From: an uncultured Collinsella sp.
GTDB taxonomy: Bacteria > Actinomycetota > Coriobacteriia > Coriobacteriales > Coriobacteriaceae
DNA: 20,357 bases
Assembly (NCBI GenBank): GCA_900757705.1
Contig: CAAEOW010000126.1
Coordinates: 1 to 20,357, forward strand
Direction: 5' to 3'
Shown here: positions 1 through 7,394 of the stretch, one piece after another
Layout of the letters: each line of letters begins with the position of its first letter
Numbering within the stretch: position 1 is the stretch's first letter
The notes under the pieces: generated by a model
The model's database searches: none
Told to the model about the DNA's origin: nothing
The model's input: the letters and a program-made list of their open reading frames with translations, nothing else
Made by a program: the position numbers and the translations under genes

Positions 1-477
1 CAGAGCATCACCGCCAACCAAAAGACCTACTCCAACATCAACGAGTGCTTTGAGGCGCTCGAGTCCGGCGAGGTCGACTATGTGATCTGCGACTCCACGG
101 CCGGCGGTTACCTTGCGCGCCTGATGAGCGAGATCTCCTATGTCGGTGCGCTCGAGGCGCCCTCGACGCTTGGTGTTGCAGGCCTTTCGTCCAATGACGA
201 ACTGTGTCGTGCCGTGAGCGATGCCCTCGACGGTATTACGGCCGACGGCACGCTCGAGGCGGTCCACTGCGTCTGGTACGGCACGATGCCCTACGACCTC
301 ACCACTAAGACGGTTTCGGGCGCTAACGTGCAGCCGGGCGACTCTGAGTCCAGCGAGACCGCATCCTCCGGCAGCGAGTCCTCCGATTCCAACAATGAGA
401 CCGCACCCTCCGAAGACAAATCGTCCAGCCAGGAAGACACCATCACCGACGACGACATTAACAAGCTTAATAGCTAG
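1..477 (+). CDS. Amino-acid ABC transporter substrate-binding protein, C-terminal part (partial)
   Basis: The reading frame is open at the left edge, so the start and signal sequence lie outside the window. The visible 158 residues match the last lobe of a family-3 solute-binding protein (SBP_bac_3): a GEVDYVICD segment, where the family has a conserved G-x-x-D-A-like stretch, then an amphipathic helix, and then ADGTLEAVHCVWYG, where the family has the typical dGTl...kWyG ending. Such proteins bind amino acids outside the membrane and deliver them to an ABC permease. After the fold ends, about 45 residues follow that are almost only Ser, Glu, Asp, Thr and Asn, a low-complexity tail unusual for this family. 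A terminator follows at 544. The ligand cannot be told from this fragment. Confidence 0.75.
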   Translation, partial: QSITANQKTYSNINECFEALESGEVDYVICDSTAGGYLARLMSEISYVGALEAPSTLGVAGLSSNDELCRAVSDALDGITADGTLEAVHCVWYGTMPYDLTTKTVSGANVQPGDSESSETASSGSESSDSNNETAPSEDKSSSQEDTITDDDINKLNS

Positions 478-543
478 TTATTGCTAGGGGTGGCGTCTCC
501 TATGCGCTAGGAGAGATGCCTCTTCACGGTTTCAACACGCACT

Positions 544-578
544 GCCGGGCTTCCCCAATAGGGGAGCCCGGCTTTTTC
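544..578 (+). terminator. Rho-independent terminator after the binding-protein gene
   Basis: A GC-rich stem has arms 544-556 and 561-572, with one bulged T and the loop AATA. It is followed directly by a run of T at 573-577. It ends the transcript of the upstream binding-protein gene. Confidence 0.85.
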
Positions 579-794
579 ATCTCTATAAAACCAGCAGGTC
601 AAAGCCAATTTTCGGGACCAAATACAAAGTCGCCGGCTCCCTCCTATAGCGCACTTTGCCACAGAAAAGTGCGAGACTTCGGTATGCGGTATCAAGCAAT
701 CGTTATTCGGGTCTTTAGGAATCCGCGTGATTAAATGCACGGCAATGGGTACATAGCCAGTACAGTAAGTCCCCGAGGCAGATTGGAGCCACGT
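579..794 (+). other. Gene-free leader upstream of hpf
   Basis: No convincing gene lies between the terminator and hpf. Short frames on either strand lack a ribosome site or family resemblance. An inverted repeat CGCACTTT (650-657) / AAAGTGCG (666-673), with an 8-base gap, is the only clear structure. It could be a weak hairpin or an operator for hpf. I could not fix a confident -35/-10 pair here. Confidence 0.4.
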
Positions 795-1379
795 ATGGAT
801 ATCAAGGTTTCTGGACGCAAGACGACGGTAACCGATGCTCTGCGTGCGCATGTGGATGAGAAGATCGGCGAGGCGCTCAAGGTTTTCGATATCGAGCCCA
901 TGACAGTCGACGTCGTGCTTCGTTATGAGAAGAACCCCTCGAACCCCAACCCGGCAATCGTCGAGGTTACGGTTCGTGCCCGCGGTTCGGTAATTCGCGT
1001 TGCCGAGCACGGTGCAGATATGTACGCCGCCATCGACCTCTCTGCCGATAAGGTCACCCGCCAGCTGCGCAAGTTCAAGACCAAGGTCGTGGACAACCGC
1101 CAGGGCGGTGCTAGCGCAGCGGATGTCGCACCGGTCGAGCGCGTCGAGGATCTGGCCGACCTGCTGCTGCCCGAGGAGGAGGACGACCTGCTCGTCCGCG
1201 AGAAGGTCATCGATGTCACCCCGATGACTGAGGAGCAGGCGCTGGTGCAGACCGATCTGCTCGGCCACGACTTCTACGTGTTCGAGAACGCGACGACTGG
1301 CCTCATCAATGTGGTGTATCACCGTAAGAATGGTGGATATGGCATCATCAAGCCCCGTATCGAAACACTTGACGAGTAA
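795..1379 (+). CDS. hpf: Long-form ribosome hibernation promoting factor (HPF)
   Basis: The product has 194 residues. Residues 1-100 form the S30AE/RaiA ribosome-binding domain (starts MDIKVSGRKT; conserved HVDEKI and ADKVTRQLRKFK). An acidic linker follows to about 135, and residues 136-188 are the C-terminal dimerisation domain (VREKVIDVTPMTEEQA, then GLINVVYHRKNGGYGIIKPR). This is the long HPF type, which dimerises 70S ribosomes into inactive 100S particles in stationary phase or stress. The start at 795 is chosen because the S30AE domain begins there and GGAG lies a few bases upstream; an in-frame extension to 735 adds residues without family resemblance. It is a single gene with its own terminator, cytosolic, and probably induced when growth slows. 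Confidence 0.93.
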   Translation: MDIKVSGRKTTVTDALRAHVDEKIGEALKVFDIEPMTVDVVLRYEKNPSNPNPAIVEVTVRARGSVIRVAEHGADMYAAIDLSADKVTRQLRKFKTKVVDNRQGGASAADVAPVERVEDLADLLLPEEEDDLLVREKVIDVTPMTEEQALVQTDLLGHDFYVFENATTGLINVVYHRKNGGYGIIKPRIETLDE

Positions 1380-1408
1380 AATACGTTAACTTGCATGAGT
1401 TAACGGCC

Positions 1409-1441
1409 GGCGGTCATCCCATGCGGATGGCCGCCTTTTTT
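1409..1441 (+). terminator. Rho-independent terminator after hpf
   Basis: The stem arms are 1409-1419 and 1425-1435 with one G-T pair, followed by TTTTTT. It sits directly downstream of the hpf stop codon and just before the ribosome site of the next gene. Confidence 0.88.
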
Positions 1442-1459
1442 ACGTAAGGAGTCGCTTTG

Positions 1460-2413
1460 ATGGACAAGGCTGCATCTACCGGCCATTCTGACCGCTGCCG
1501 CATCGTCGTCGATACCTGCTGCGACTTTAGCCCCGAGGTCGCCGCGAACCTCGATGTCGATATCTTGGGCTTCCCCTTTATCATCGATGGCGAGGAGCGC
1601 ACGGACGATATCTGGTCGAGCATCAGCCCTAAGGAGTTCTACGACCGCATGCGTGCCGGCGCTCGCGTGTCTACATCCGCCGTGTCGCTCGGTCGCTATA
1701 TCGAGTTCTTTACCGAGTGCGCCAAAGAGGGCACGCCTACGGTCTACCTGTGCTTTACCTCGGCGCTGTCGTCGAGCTACAACTCTGCGTGCCAGGCGGC
1801 GGACGCCGTGCGCGCCGAGTATCCTAACTTTGAGCTGTACGTGGTCGACAACGCCCTGCCCTGTGCGACCGGCGAGCTCTTGGCGCTCGAGGCCGTCCGT
1901 CAACGCTCGGCGGGACTCACCGCCAAGCAGCTGGTCGACTGGGCAAACGAGGCCAAGACCTATGTCCACGGCTACTTTACGCTCGAGAGCTTTGACGCGC
2001 TGGCTGCCGGCGGCCGCATTCCGCCCGCGGCGGCACAGCTCACGGCAAAGCTCGATGTCAAGCCCGAGCTCTCCTACGACCTGGCCGGTTCGCTGTCGCT
2101 GATCGGCGTCAACCGCGGCCGCAAGAAGGCGCTCAAGTCCATCCTCAAGTCGTTCCGTGAGAACTACGTGCCCGATCGCACCATGCCCATCGCCATTATG
2201 ACTGCCGATGCCGAGAAGGACGGCGACTGGCTCGAAGCCGCCATCCGCAAGGAGGAGGGCTGTGCCGACGTCACGATCATTCGCAGCTCCGTGGGCCCCA
2301 CCATCGGCTCGCACGTGGGGCCCGGCATGGTGGCCTGTGCGTTTTGGGGCAAGAACCGCGCCGAGAAAGCCTCGCTTTCCGACCGCATCGCGCGCCGTGT
2401 GCGCGGCGAGTAG
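1460..2413 (+). CDS. DegV-family fatty-acid-binding protein
   Basis: The product has 317 residues, a normal length for the DegV family. Visible landmarks are the N-terminal VVDTCCDFSPE (family form DSxxDL), the STSAVS segment at 71-76, TSALSSSYNSA at 100-110 (family form SSxLSGTYxSA, with the Ser that contacts the lipid carboxylate), and GGRIPPAAAQ followed by LDVKPEL. DegV proteins, also called FakB in Firmicutes, bind a fatty acid. In Firmicutes they present it to the FakA kinase for incorporation into phospholipid. No FakA-like kinase is in this window. ATG at 1460 is preferred over TTG at 1457 because AAGGAG (1446-1451) is better spaced from it. The 92 bases to the next gene show no clear terminator, so read-through is possible. 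Confidence 0.9.
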   Translation: MDKAASTGHSDRCRIVVDTCCDFSPEVAANLDVDILGFPFIIDGEERTDDIWSSISPKEFYDRMRAGARVSTSAVSLGRYIEFFTECAKEGTPTVYLCFTSALSSSYNSACQAADAVRAEYPNFELYVVDNALPCATGELLALEAVRQRSAGLTAKQLVDWANEAKTYVHGYFTLESFDALAAGGRIPPAAAQLTAKLDVKPELSYDLAGSLSLIGVNRGRKKALKSILKSFRENYVPDRTMPIAIMTADAEKDGDWLEAAIRKEEGCADVTIIRSSVGPTIGSHVGPGMVACAFWGKNRAEKASLSDRIARRVRGE

Positions 2414-2505
2414 ACAGGCGCTACGACCACGGGCGCCCCGCAGCTCAAGCGCTGGCACCGAGTATTCAACCTGGTAACAACACCCAACCCAAAAGGAAAG
2501 GTTTC

Positions 2506-3585
2506 ATGGCAAACAAGCTCTCCGTCGCATTTATCGGCACCGGAATCATGGGTGCCCCCATCGCCGGCCACATCCTGGATGCCGGCTATCCCGTCACGGT
2601 CAACAACCGTACCAAGTCCAAGGCCGCCGCGCTTATCGAGCGCGGTGCCGTTTGGGCCGATACGCCGGCAGATGCCGTGGCGAACGCCGACGTCGTCTTT
2701 ACCATGGTGGGTTATCCCTCCGAGGTCGAGGAGCTCTACCTGGCGGGCGACGGCCTGCTCGCGTGCACTAAGCCCGGCGCGGTCCTGATCGACCTCACCA
2801 CAAGCTCGCCCGAGCTGGCGCGCGACATTGCCGAGGCCGCCCAGGTTTCTGGTCGCATGGCGTTTGACTGCCCCGTCACCGGCGGCGAGTCGGGTGCTAT
2901 CGCCGGCACGCTCACGGCTATCGTGGGCGCTACCGAGAACGACATCGCGCCGGTCCGCGACATCCTTGCCACCTTCGCGGCCAACATCTGCTGCTTCGAC
3001 GGCGCTGGCAAGGGCCAGGCTGCCAAGCTCGCCAACCAGGTGTCGCTGGGCGCCTGCATGGTCGGCATGGCCGATGCGCTGGCGTTTGCCGAGCTGAGCG
3101 GCCTTGATCTGGAGAAGACCCGTCAGATGATCCTGGGCGGCACCGGCAAGTCCGGCGCCATGGAGAGCCTGGCGCCCAAGGCGCTCGATGGCGACTACAA
3201 GCCCGGCTTTATGGTCGAGCACTTCATTAAGGACCTGCGTCTGGCGCTCGCCTACGCCGATGACCGCGAGCTCGCGCTGCCCGGCGCCGACGTGGCCTTT
3301 ACGCTCTACGACATGCTCGACGCCATCGGTGGTGCCAAGCTGGGCACCCAGGCCATCACGGTCCTCTACAAGGAGGAGGCCGACGCCATCGCCGCCGGTC
3401 TGGACTGGTCGCAGTATCGCCCCGAGGAGCACGGTGCCCACGAGGACGGCTGCGGTTGCGGCGAGCACGGCGAGGACCATGAGTGCGGTTGTGGCCATCA
3501 CCACGGCGAGGACCACGAGTGCTGCGGCGGCCACGGCCATGACGACGGCCACGAGTGCTGCTGCGGCCACCATCACGGGGAGTAG
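2506..3585 (+). CDS. 3-hydroxyisobutyrate-dehydrogenase-family oxidoreductase with a His/Cys-rich C-terminal tail
   Basis: The product has 359 residues. Residues 1-300 are a beta-hydroxyacid dehydrogenase: Rossmann motif GTGIMG (11-16), substrate loop DCPVTGG (121-127; the usual DAPVSGG has Ser where Thr125 is), catalytic GAGKGQAAKLANQ with Lys174 and Asn177, and KDLRLAL. Such enzymes oxidise 3-hydroxy acids or reduce semialdehydes with NAD(P); the exact substrate cannot be read. Residues 307-359 are extra: 14 His and 9 Cys in 53 residues, arranged in imperfect repeats of the type DHECGCGHHHGE. Such tails usually bind Ni, Zn, Cu or Co. The start at 2506 has GGAAAGG upstream; an in-frame extension to 2344 runs through the DegV gene and is rejected. 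First gene of a tight operon. Confidence 0.9.
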   Translation: MANKLSVAFIGTGIMGAPIAGHILDAGYPVTVNNRTKSKAAALIERGAVWADTPADAVANADVVFTMVGYPSEVEELYLAGDGLLACTKPGAVLIDLTTSSPELARDIAEAAQVSGRMAFDCPVTGGESGAIAGTLTAIVGATENDIAPVRDILATFAANICCFDGAGKGQAAKLANQVSLGACMVGMADALAFAELSGLDLEKTRQMILGGTGKSGAMESLAPKALDGDYKPGFMVEHFIKDLRLALAYADDRELALPGADVAFTLYDMLDAIGGAKLGTQAITVLYKEEADAIAAGLDWSQYRPEEHGAHEDGCGCGEHGEDHECGCGHHHGEDHECCGGHGHDDGHECCCGHHHGE

Positions 3586-3590
3586 CGCCC

Positions 3591-4019
3591 ATGAGCTGGA
3601 CGTTCGTGGTGCTTGCGCTGCTGCTCTTTCTCTTTGCGATCTACATCGGCTTTTTGTGCGGCCAGTGGGCGTGCGAAAAGCGCGTCATCACCAAGCGCGA
3701 CTACTGGATCGCCAACTTTGCGGGTGCGGCGGCAGTCGTCCTGCTGACCTGGGTGTTTTCGCTGTTCCCGCTGGTGCAGTTTGCGCCGATCGGCTGGCTC
3801 GGCGGCTTTATCGCCGGCCTTAAGATGAGCTTTGGCGAGTCCGTCGGCCCGTGGCGCAAGCACGACGAGGTCTTTAACGTCAACAAGGCTCACCGCGCCG
3901 CCGCCGACGCGGGCGACGCCGAGGAACGCCGCCGTGCGCGTCGCAATGGCGCAGCCGACCGACAGCTCATCTCGGTCACCGATGACAGCAAGGGTGCTGG
4001 CAAGCACGCTAAGAAATAA
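3591..4019 (+). CDS. Small integral membrane protein, function unknown
   Basis: The product has 142 residues and I do not recognise its family. Residues 1-24 form a hydrophobic segment (FVVLALLLFLFAIYIGFLCG), followed by a short basic stretch. Residues 42-82 hold one or two more membrane segments (FAGAAAVVLLTWVFSLFPL, then PIGWLGGFIAGLKM). The last 55 residues are soluble, charged and Arg/Lys-rich, so this end is expected in the cytoplasm. The start at 3591 is only 5 bases after the dehydrogenase stop, and its ribosome site GGGGAG lies in that gene's last codons, so the two are probably translationally coupled. An earlier in-frame start at 3555 would lie inside the dehydrogenase tail. The neighbours give no direct clue to function. 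Confidence 0.75.
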   Translation: MSWTFVVLALLLFLFAIYIGFLCGQWACEKRVITKRDYWIANFAGAAAVVLLTWVFSLFPLVQFAPIGWLGGFIAGLKMSFGESVGPWRKHDEVFNVNKAHRAAADAGDAEERRRARRNGAADRQLISVTDDSKGAGKHAKK

Positions 4020-4031
4020 GAAGAGGTAACT

Positions 4032-4730
4032 ATGGCAGAAAACAAAGACGAACAGCTCACCGACGAGGAGCTGGCACAGCTTCAGCTGGCAGAGGAGAAC
4101 GAGAACGCCGTCGACCGTCTGGTCAAGGAGCTCGGCTGCCCCACGCGCCGCATCCGCCAGTTTGCCGCCCGCGTGCTGCATCTGCTGGCCGAGCGTGACC
4201 CGCAGCGCGTCGTGCCCTGCGTGCCTGCGCTGATCGAGGCGCTCGACCGCCCCGAGGCGCAGACCCGCTGGGAGGCCCTCGATGCCCTGACGGCGCTCGC
4301 TACCACCTGCCCCGAGCAGCTGGGCGATGCCTTTGAGGGCGCCGAGACCGCACTGTTCGACGAGATCTCCTCCACGCTGCGCTATGCCGCCTTCCGCCTG
4401 CTGTGCGTGTGGGGTGCCACGAGCGTCGAGCGTTCGCGCGAGGCTTGGCCCATCCTGGACGAGGCCATCCAGTGCTACCACGGCGACCTCGAGTATCGCG
4501 ACATGCTCGGTTGCCTGTACGAGTTTTGCCAGGGCGAGATCGACGCCGAGGTTGCCGAGAAGCTCGCGCTGCGCCTTAAGTTCGATGCCGAGAACGGTAA
4601 GGGCAGCTATCTCAAGGCCCGTTCGAGCGAGATTTGCGAAATGCTTGTTAAACGTTTTGGCCTGGATCTCTCCAAAAAGAAGAAGCGTGCTAGCGTTAAA
4701 AAATCTGACGACGCCGAAGACGAGGAGTAA
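4032..4730 (+). CDS. HEAT-repeat-like helical protein
   Basis: The product has 232 residues. After an acidic N-terminus, residues about 30-125 show successive helix pairs with the pattern of HEAT/armadillo repeats: TRRIRQFAARVLHLLAERD, then VPALIEALDR, then AQTRWEALDALTALATT, then RYAAFRLLCVWGA. These repeats usually form a curved scaffold for protein binding; no catalytic motif is visible. The C-terminus is strongly charged (SKKKKRASVKKS, then acidic). It starts 12 bases after the membrane-protein gene behind GAGG and ends 6 bases before the isocitrate dehydrogenase, so it belongs to the same operon. A scaffold role for a neighbouring protein is inference only. Confidence 0.8.
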   Translation: MAENKDEQLTDEELAQLQLAEENENAVDRLVKELGCPTRRIRQFAARVLHLLAERDPQRVVPCVPALIEALDRPEAQTRWEALDALTALATTCPEQLGDAFEGAETALFDEISSTLRYAAFRLLCVWGATSVERSREAWPILDEAIQCYHGDLEYRDMLGCLYEFCQGEIDAEVAEKLALRLKFDAENGKGSYLKARSSEICEMLVKRFGLDLSKKKKRASVKKSDDAEDEE

Positions 4731-4736
4731 CAGATT

Positions 4737-5822
4737 ATGGCGCACGATGTAGTCCTGATTCCCGGTGACGGCATCGGTCCCGAGATTACGCAGGCCATGC
4801 GCCGCGTGGTCGAGGCCACCGGTGTCCAGATCAACTGGAACGTCCAGGAGGCCGGTGCCGGCGTCATGGACGAGTTTGGCACGCCGCTGCCCCAACATGT
4901 GCTCGATGCGGTCGCCGAGACCAAGGTTGCCATCAAGGGCCCCATCACCACGCCGGTCGGCACGGGTTTCCGCAGCGTTAACGTGGCCCTGCGCAAGCAC
5001 TTTGACCTGTATGCCTGCGCGCGTCCCTGTCTGTCGCAGCCGGGCGACGGCTCGCGTTTCCGCGACGTCGACCTGGTCATCGTGCGCGAGAACACCGAGG
5101 ACCTCTACGCCGGCATCGAGTTCGATGAGGGCGCTGCCGAGGTCGAGGAGCTCTCGCAGCTTGTCGAGCGTTCGGGCCAAAAGACATTCGCCGCCGATTC
5201 CGCCATCTCGATCAAGCCCATCTCTATCGCCAAGAGCCGCCGTATTGTGGAGTACGCCTTTGAGTATGCCCGCCGCTGCGGCCGCAAAAAGGTGACGGCC
5301 GTGCACAAGGCCAATATCATGAAGGCGACCGACGGCCTGTTCCTGCGCGTTGCGCGCGAGGTGGCCGCGGGCTATCCCGATATCGAGTTCAACGACAAGA
5401 TCGTCGACGCCACCTGCATGGGCCTGGTCCAGAACCCCAACGACTTCGATGTCCTGGTGCTGCCCAACCTGTACGGCGACATCGTGAGCGACCTGTGCGC
5501 CGGCCTGGTGGGCGGCTTGGGCATGGCCCCCGGCTCCAATATCGGTGCCGACTGCGCCATCTTTGAGGCTACGCACGGCTCCGCGCCCGATATCGCTGGC
5601 CAGGATATCGCCAACCCCACGGCCGAGATCCTCTCTGCTGCGATGATGCTCGATCACCTGGGCGAGAACGACGCTGCCAATCGCATTCGTGCCGCCGTGT
5701 CCGTCACGCTCGACGAGGGCAAGCAGGTTACCGGTGACGTGCGTCGTGCCCAGACCGGCTCCGTTGAGGGCGCTGTGGGTACGCAGGCATTTGCCGATGC
5801 CGTTATCGCGCACCTGGCCTAA
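4737..5822 (+). CDS. NAD-type isocitrate dehydrogenase (isocitrate/isopropylmalate dehydrogenase family)
   Basis: The product has 361 residues, typical of the NAD-dependent isocitrate dehydrogenase branch. Seen: IPGDGIGPE at 8-16; substrate loop GPITTPVGTGFRSVNVALRK (68-87) with Ser80, Asn82 and Arg86; Arg96; RENTEDLYAGIE (118-128) with Arg118 and Tyr124; Lys191; metal-binding Asp224, Asp248 and Asp252; and the cofactor loop HGSAPDIAGQDIANP from 280. Asp285-Ile286, in place of the Lys-Tyr of NADP enzymes, predicts NAD+ as cofactor. The reaction is isocitrate to 2-oxoglutarate plus CO2 in the cytosol, serving glutamate synthesis or a partial citric acid cycle. Isopropylmalate or homoisocitrate dehydrogenase are alternatives, but the GFRSVN loop favours isocitrate. 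Last gene of the operon from 2506; its ribosome site GAGGAG is in the preceding gene. Confidence 0.88.
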   Translation: MAHDVVLIPGDGIGPEITQAMRRVVEATGVQINWNVQEAGAGVMDEFGTPLPQHVLDAVAETKVAIKGPITTPVGTGFRSVNVALRKHFDLYACARPCLSQPGDGSRFRDVDLVIVRENTEDLYAGIEFDEGAAEVEELSQLVERSGQKTFAADSAISIKPISIAKSRRIVEYAFEYARRCGRKKVTAVHKANIMKATDGLFLRVAREVAAGYPDIEFNDKIVDATCMGLVQNPNDFDVLVLPNLYGDIVSDLCAGLVGGLGMAPGSNIGADCAIFEATHGSAPDIAGQDIANPTAEILSAAMMLDHLGENDAANRIRAAVSVTLDEGKQVTGDVRRAQTGSVEGAVGTQAFADAVIAHLA

Positions 5823-5881
5823 GGCATGCACGCTGCAAACGCCTAAATAGTACTTAAGTGTTTGCGTATAACCTAAGAATC

Positions 5882-5915
5882 AATACGCCCGGCGCCTCGT
5901 CGGGCGTATTCTATT
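5882..5915 (+). terminator. Terminator hairpin after the isocitrate dehydrogenase operon
   Basis: A perfect 10-bp stem has arms 5882-5891 and 5901-5910 and a 9-base loop. The following stretch CTATT is only weakly T-rich, so termination may be partial. Confidence 0.65.
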
Positions 5916-5948
5916 GAAGACTATGTTTCCTAACAAGGAGTAACTGAT

Positions 5949-7034
5949 ATGGGTCTGATTCAAAAGAAGGACGAGAAGGACGAGATCGACGGCATCCAGA
6001 TCATCGAGCGCGGCGAAGGCCCCGACGGTGATGAGGACGAGAAGATCGACCTGGTCGCCGGTACGTCTGCCGAGCACATTGCTGCCGGCACGACCGCCGA
6101 GGAAGAGGACGCTCGCCTGGAGGCAAAGGTCGCCGCGGACGCCGCCGACGAGAACCTCATGCCCGAGGAACAGGACGAGGACGACGACTCCGACGCGGAC
6201 GACCATGCATCCAAGCACAAGAAGACGATGATCGCCGCCTTCGTGGTTGCAGTCGTGATCGCTGCGGTGGTCGGCTTCTTTATTGGCAATGGCGGCTTTG
6301 GCGGCAAGGGTGTCGGTTCGTCGACCCTGACCGAGGACCAGCTCGATTCGACCGTGGCAAGCTATAGTTATAACGGCAAGAAGAGCGACATCACCGCGCG
6401 CGAGGCCATCGAGAGCCAGTACAGCCTCGATACCGTCAAGGATAGCGATGGCAACTACACCGCTCCTTCTGCCGATGTCATCCTGTCCTACGTGCGCAAC
6501 AAGATTCTGCTCGATGCTGCCGAGGACGAGGGCATTACCGTCTCTTCTAAGGAGATGAAGAAGTACGCCGAGGATTCCATCGGCACCTCCGACTACAAGA
6601 CCATGGCAAAACAGTACGGCGTGTCCAAGGATCAGGCCAAGCAGATCGTCCGTCAGTCCGCGACGCTGCAGAAGCTCTACAAGAAGAAGGTGGGCGATGC
6701 TTCCGCGAGCATGCCGACCGCTCCGACCGAGCCTTCTGACGGCAACGAGGAGACTGCGAGCAAGGACTACGCCGACTACATCATCAAACTTGCCGGCGAC
6801 GAGTGGGATAGCTCGAAGGGCACCTGGAAGGACGCCGACAGCACCTACGCTAAGGCCTTCGCCGACGATGCCTTTACCGCCGATAGCGCCACCTATAAGC
6901 AGGCCATGACCGCCTATTACACCGCTTACCAGCAGTATTCTTCGCAGGCTTCGAGCGCCAGCTCCAAGTGGACCGAGTACGCCAACAGCCTGTACGCCAA
7001 GGCCAACATCAGCATTTACGGCCTGTTTGCGTAA
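5949..7034 (+). CDS. Membrane-anchored extracytoplasmic protein, SurA-like N-terminal domain
   Basis: The product has 361 residues. Residues 1-92 are soluble, very acidic (EEQDEDDDSDADD near 73-85) and end in a basic patch HKK. Residues 93-113 form one membrane span (TMIAAFVVAVVIAAVVGFFIG). The rest is predicted outside the membrane. Its sequence (LTEDQLDSTVASY, VILSYVRNKILLDAAEDEGITVSSKEMKKYAED, then YGVSKDQAKQIVRQSATLQKLYKKKVG) resembles the helical chaperone domain of SurA/PrsA-type foldases. No parvulin peptidyl-prolyl isomerase domain is seen after it; instead there is a Tyr/Ser/Ala-rich helical tail. A folding or secretion-assistance role is inferred. The start has AAGGAG at the usual distance. 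Single-gene unit between two terminators. Confidence 0.72.
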   Translation: MGLIQKKDEKDEIDGIQIIERGEGPDGDEDEKIDLVAGTSAEHIAAGTTAEEEDARLEAKVAADAADENLMPEEQDEDDDSDADDHASKHKKTMIAAFVVAVVIAAVVGFFIGNGGFGGKGVGSSTLTEDQLDSTVASYSYNGKKSDITAREAIESQYSLDTVKDSDGNYTAPSADVILSYVRNKILLDAAEDEGITVSSKEMKKYAEDSIGTSDYKTMAKQYGVSKDQAKQIVRQSATLQKLYKKKVGDASASMPTAPTEPSDGNEETASKDYADYIIKLAGDEWDSSKGTWKDADSTYAKAFADDAFTADSATYKQAMTAYYTAYQQYSSQASSASSKWTEYANSLYAKANISIYGLFA

Positions 7035-7074
7035 GATCTGCCTGAGCTTACCGATCGCGTAGCCGAACTATCTG

Positions 7075-7115
7075 AATAAGCCCGCTAGAACGATATCCGT
7101 TCTAGCGGGCTTATT
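7075..7115. terminator. Bidirectional terminator between convergent genes
   Basis: A perfect 18-bp stem (7075-7092 and 7098-7115) closes on the 5-base loop ATATC, with AATAA and TTATT at the outer ends. It lies between the plus-strand gene ending at 7034 and the minus-strand gene ending at 7149, and can serve both. Confidence 0.88.
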
Positions 7116-7148
7116 ACGTCGGAGGTACCGGTAGTTAAATAATCTCAA

Positions 7149-7385
7149 TTAATCTTTAAGTCCAAAGAGGTTATCGGCTTCATCGTCAGGCATATATTCC
7201 AGTACATCGCCCGGTTGGCAGTCGAGTGCCCGGCATATCGCGTCAAGAGTTGAAAAGCGCACGCCAGAAACCTTGCCCGTCTTGATGCGCGACATATTGA
7301 CCTGGGAGATGCCCACGCGTTCCGCAAGCTCTTTGGATGAGATCTTGCGTTCGGCGAGCATGCGGTCGAGCCGCAGAATAATCAT
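7149..7385 (-). CDS. XRE-family helix-turn-helix regulator (YozG-like)
   Basis: The product has 78 residues, almost all of it a Cro/C1-type helix-turn-helix: LDRMLAERKISSKELAERVGISQVNMSRIKTGKVSGVRFSTLDAICRALDCQPGDVLEYMPDDE. It matches the short subgroup that ends in QPGDVLEY and lacks any effector domain. In many Gram-positive bacteria this subgroup is encoded next to a DUF2975 membrane protein, as here, and the pair is thought to act together, though the function is not established. It begins 9 bases after the stop of the DUF2975 gene, so the two are co-transcribed on the minus strand. The likely target is its own promoter upstream of 8033. Confidence 0.9.
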   Translation of the reverse strand: MIILRLDRMLAERKISSKELAERVGISQVNMSRIKTGKVSGVRFSTLDAICRALDCQPGDVLEYMPDDEADNLFGLKD

Positions 7386-7394
7386 GGATTCCCC

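Noticed and set aside
507..1322. Long open frames antisense to hpf and, similarly, antisense to most genes here (for example 2164-3576 and 3573-5831)
   Set aside because: They mirror the codon bias of GC-rich genes on the other strand and translate to low-complexity Ala, Arg, Gly, Leu and Val sequences without motifs.
2344..2505. Upstream extension of the dehydrogenase to 2344
   Set aside because: It would overlap the DegV gene, while 2506 has a good ribosome site and begins the Rossmann fold.
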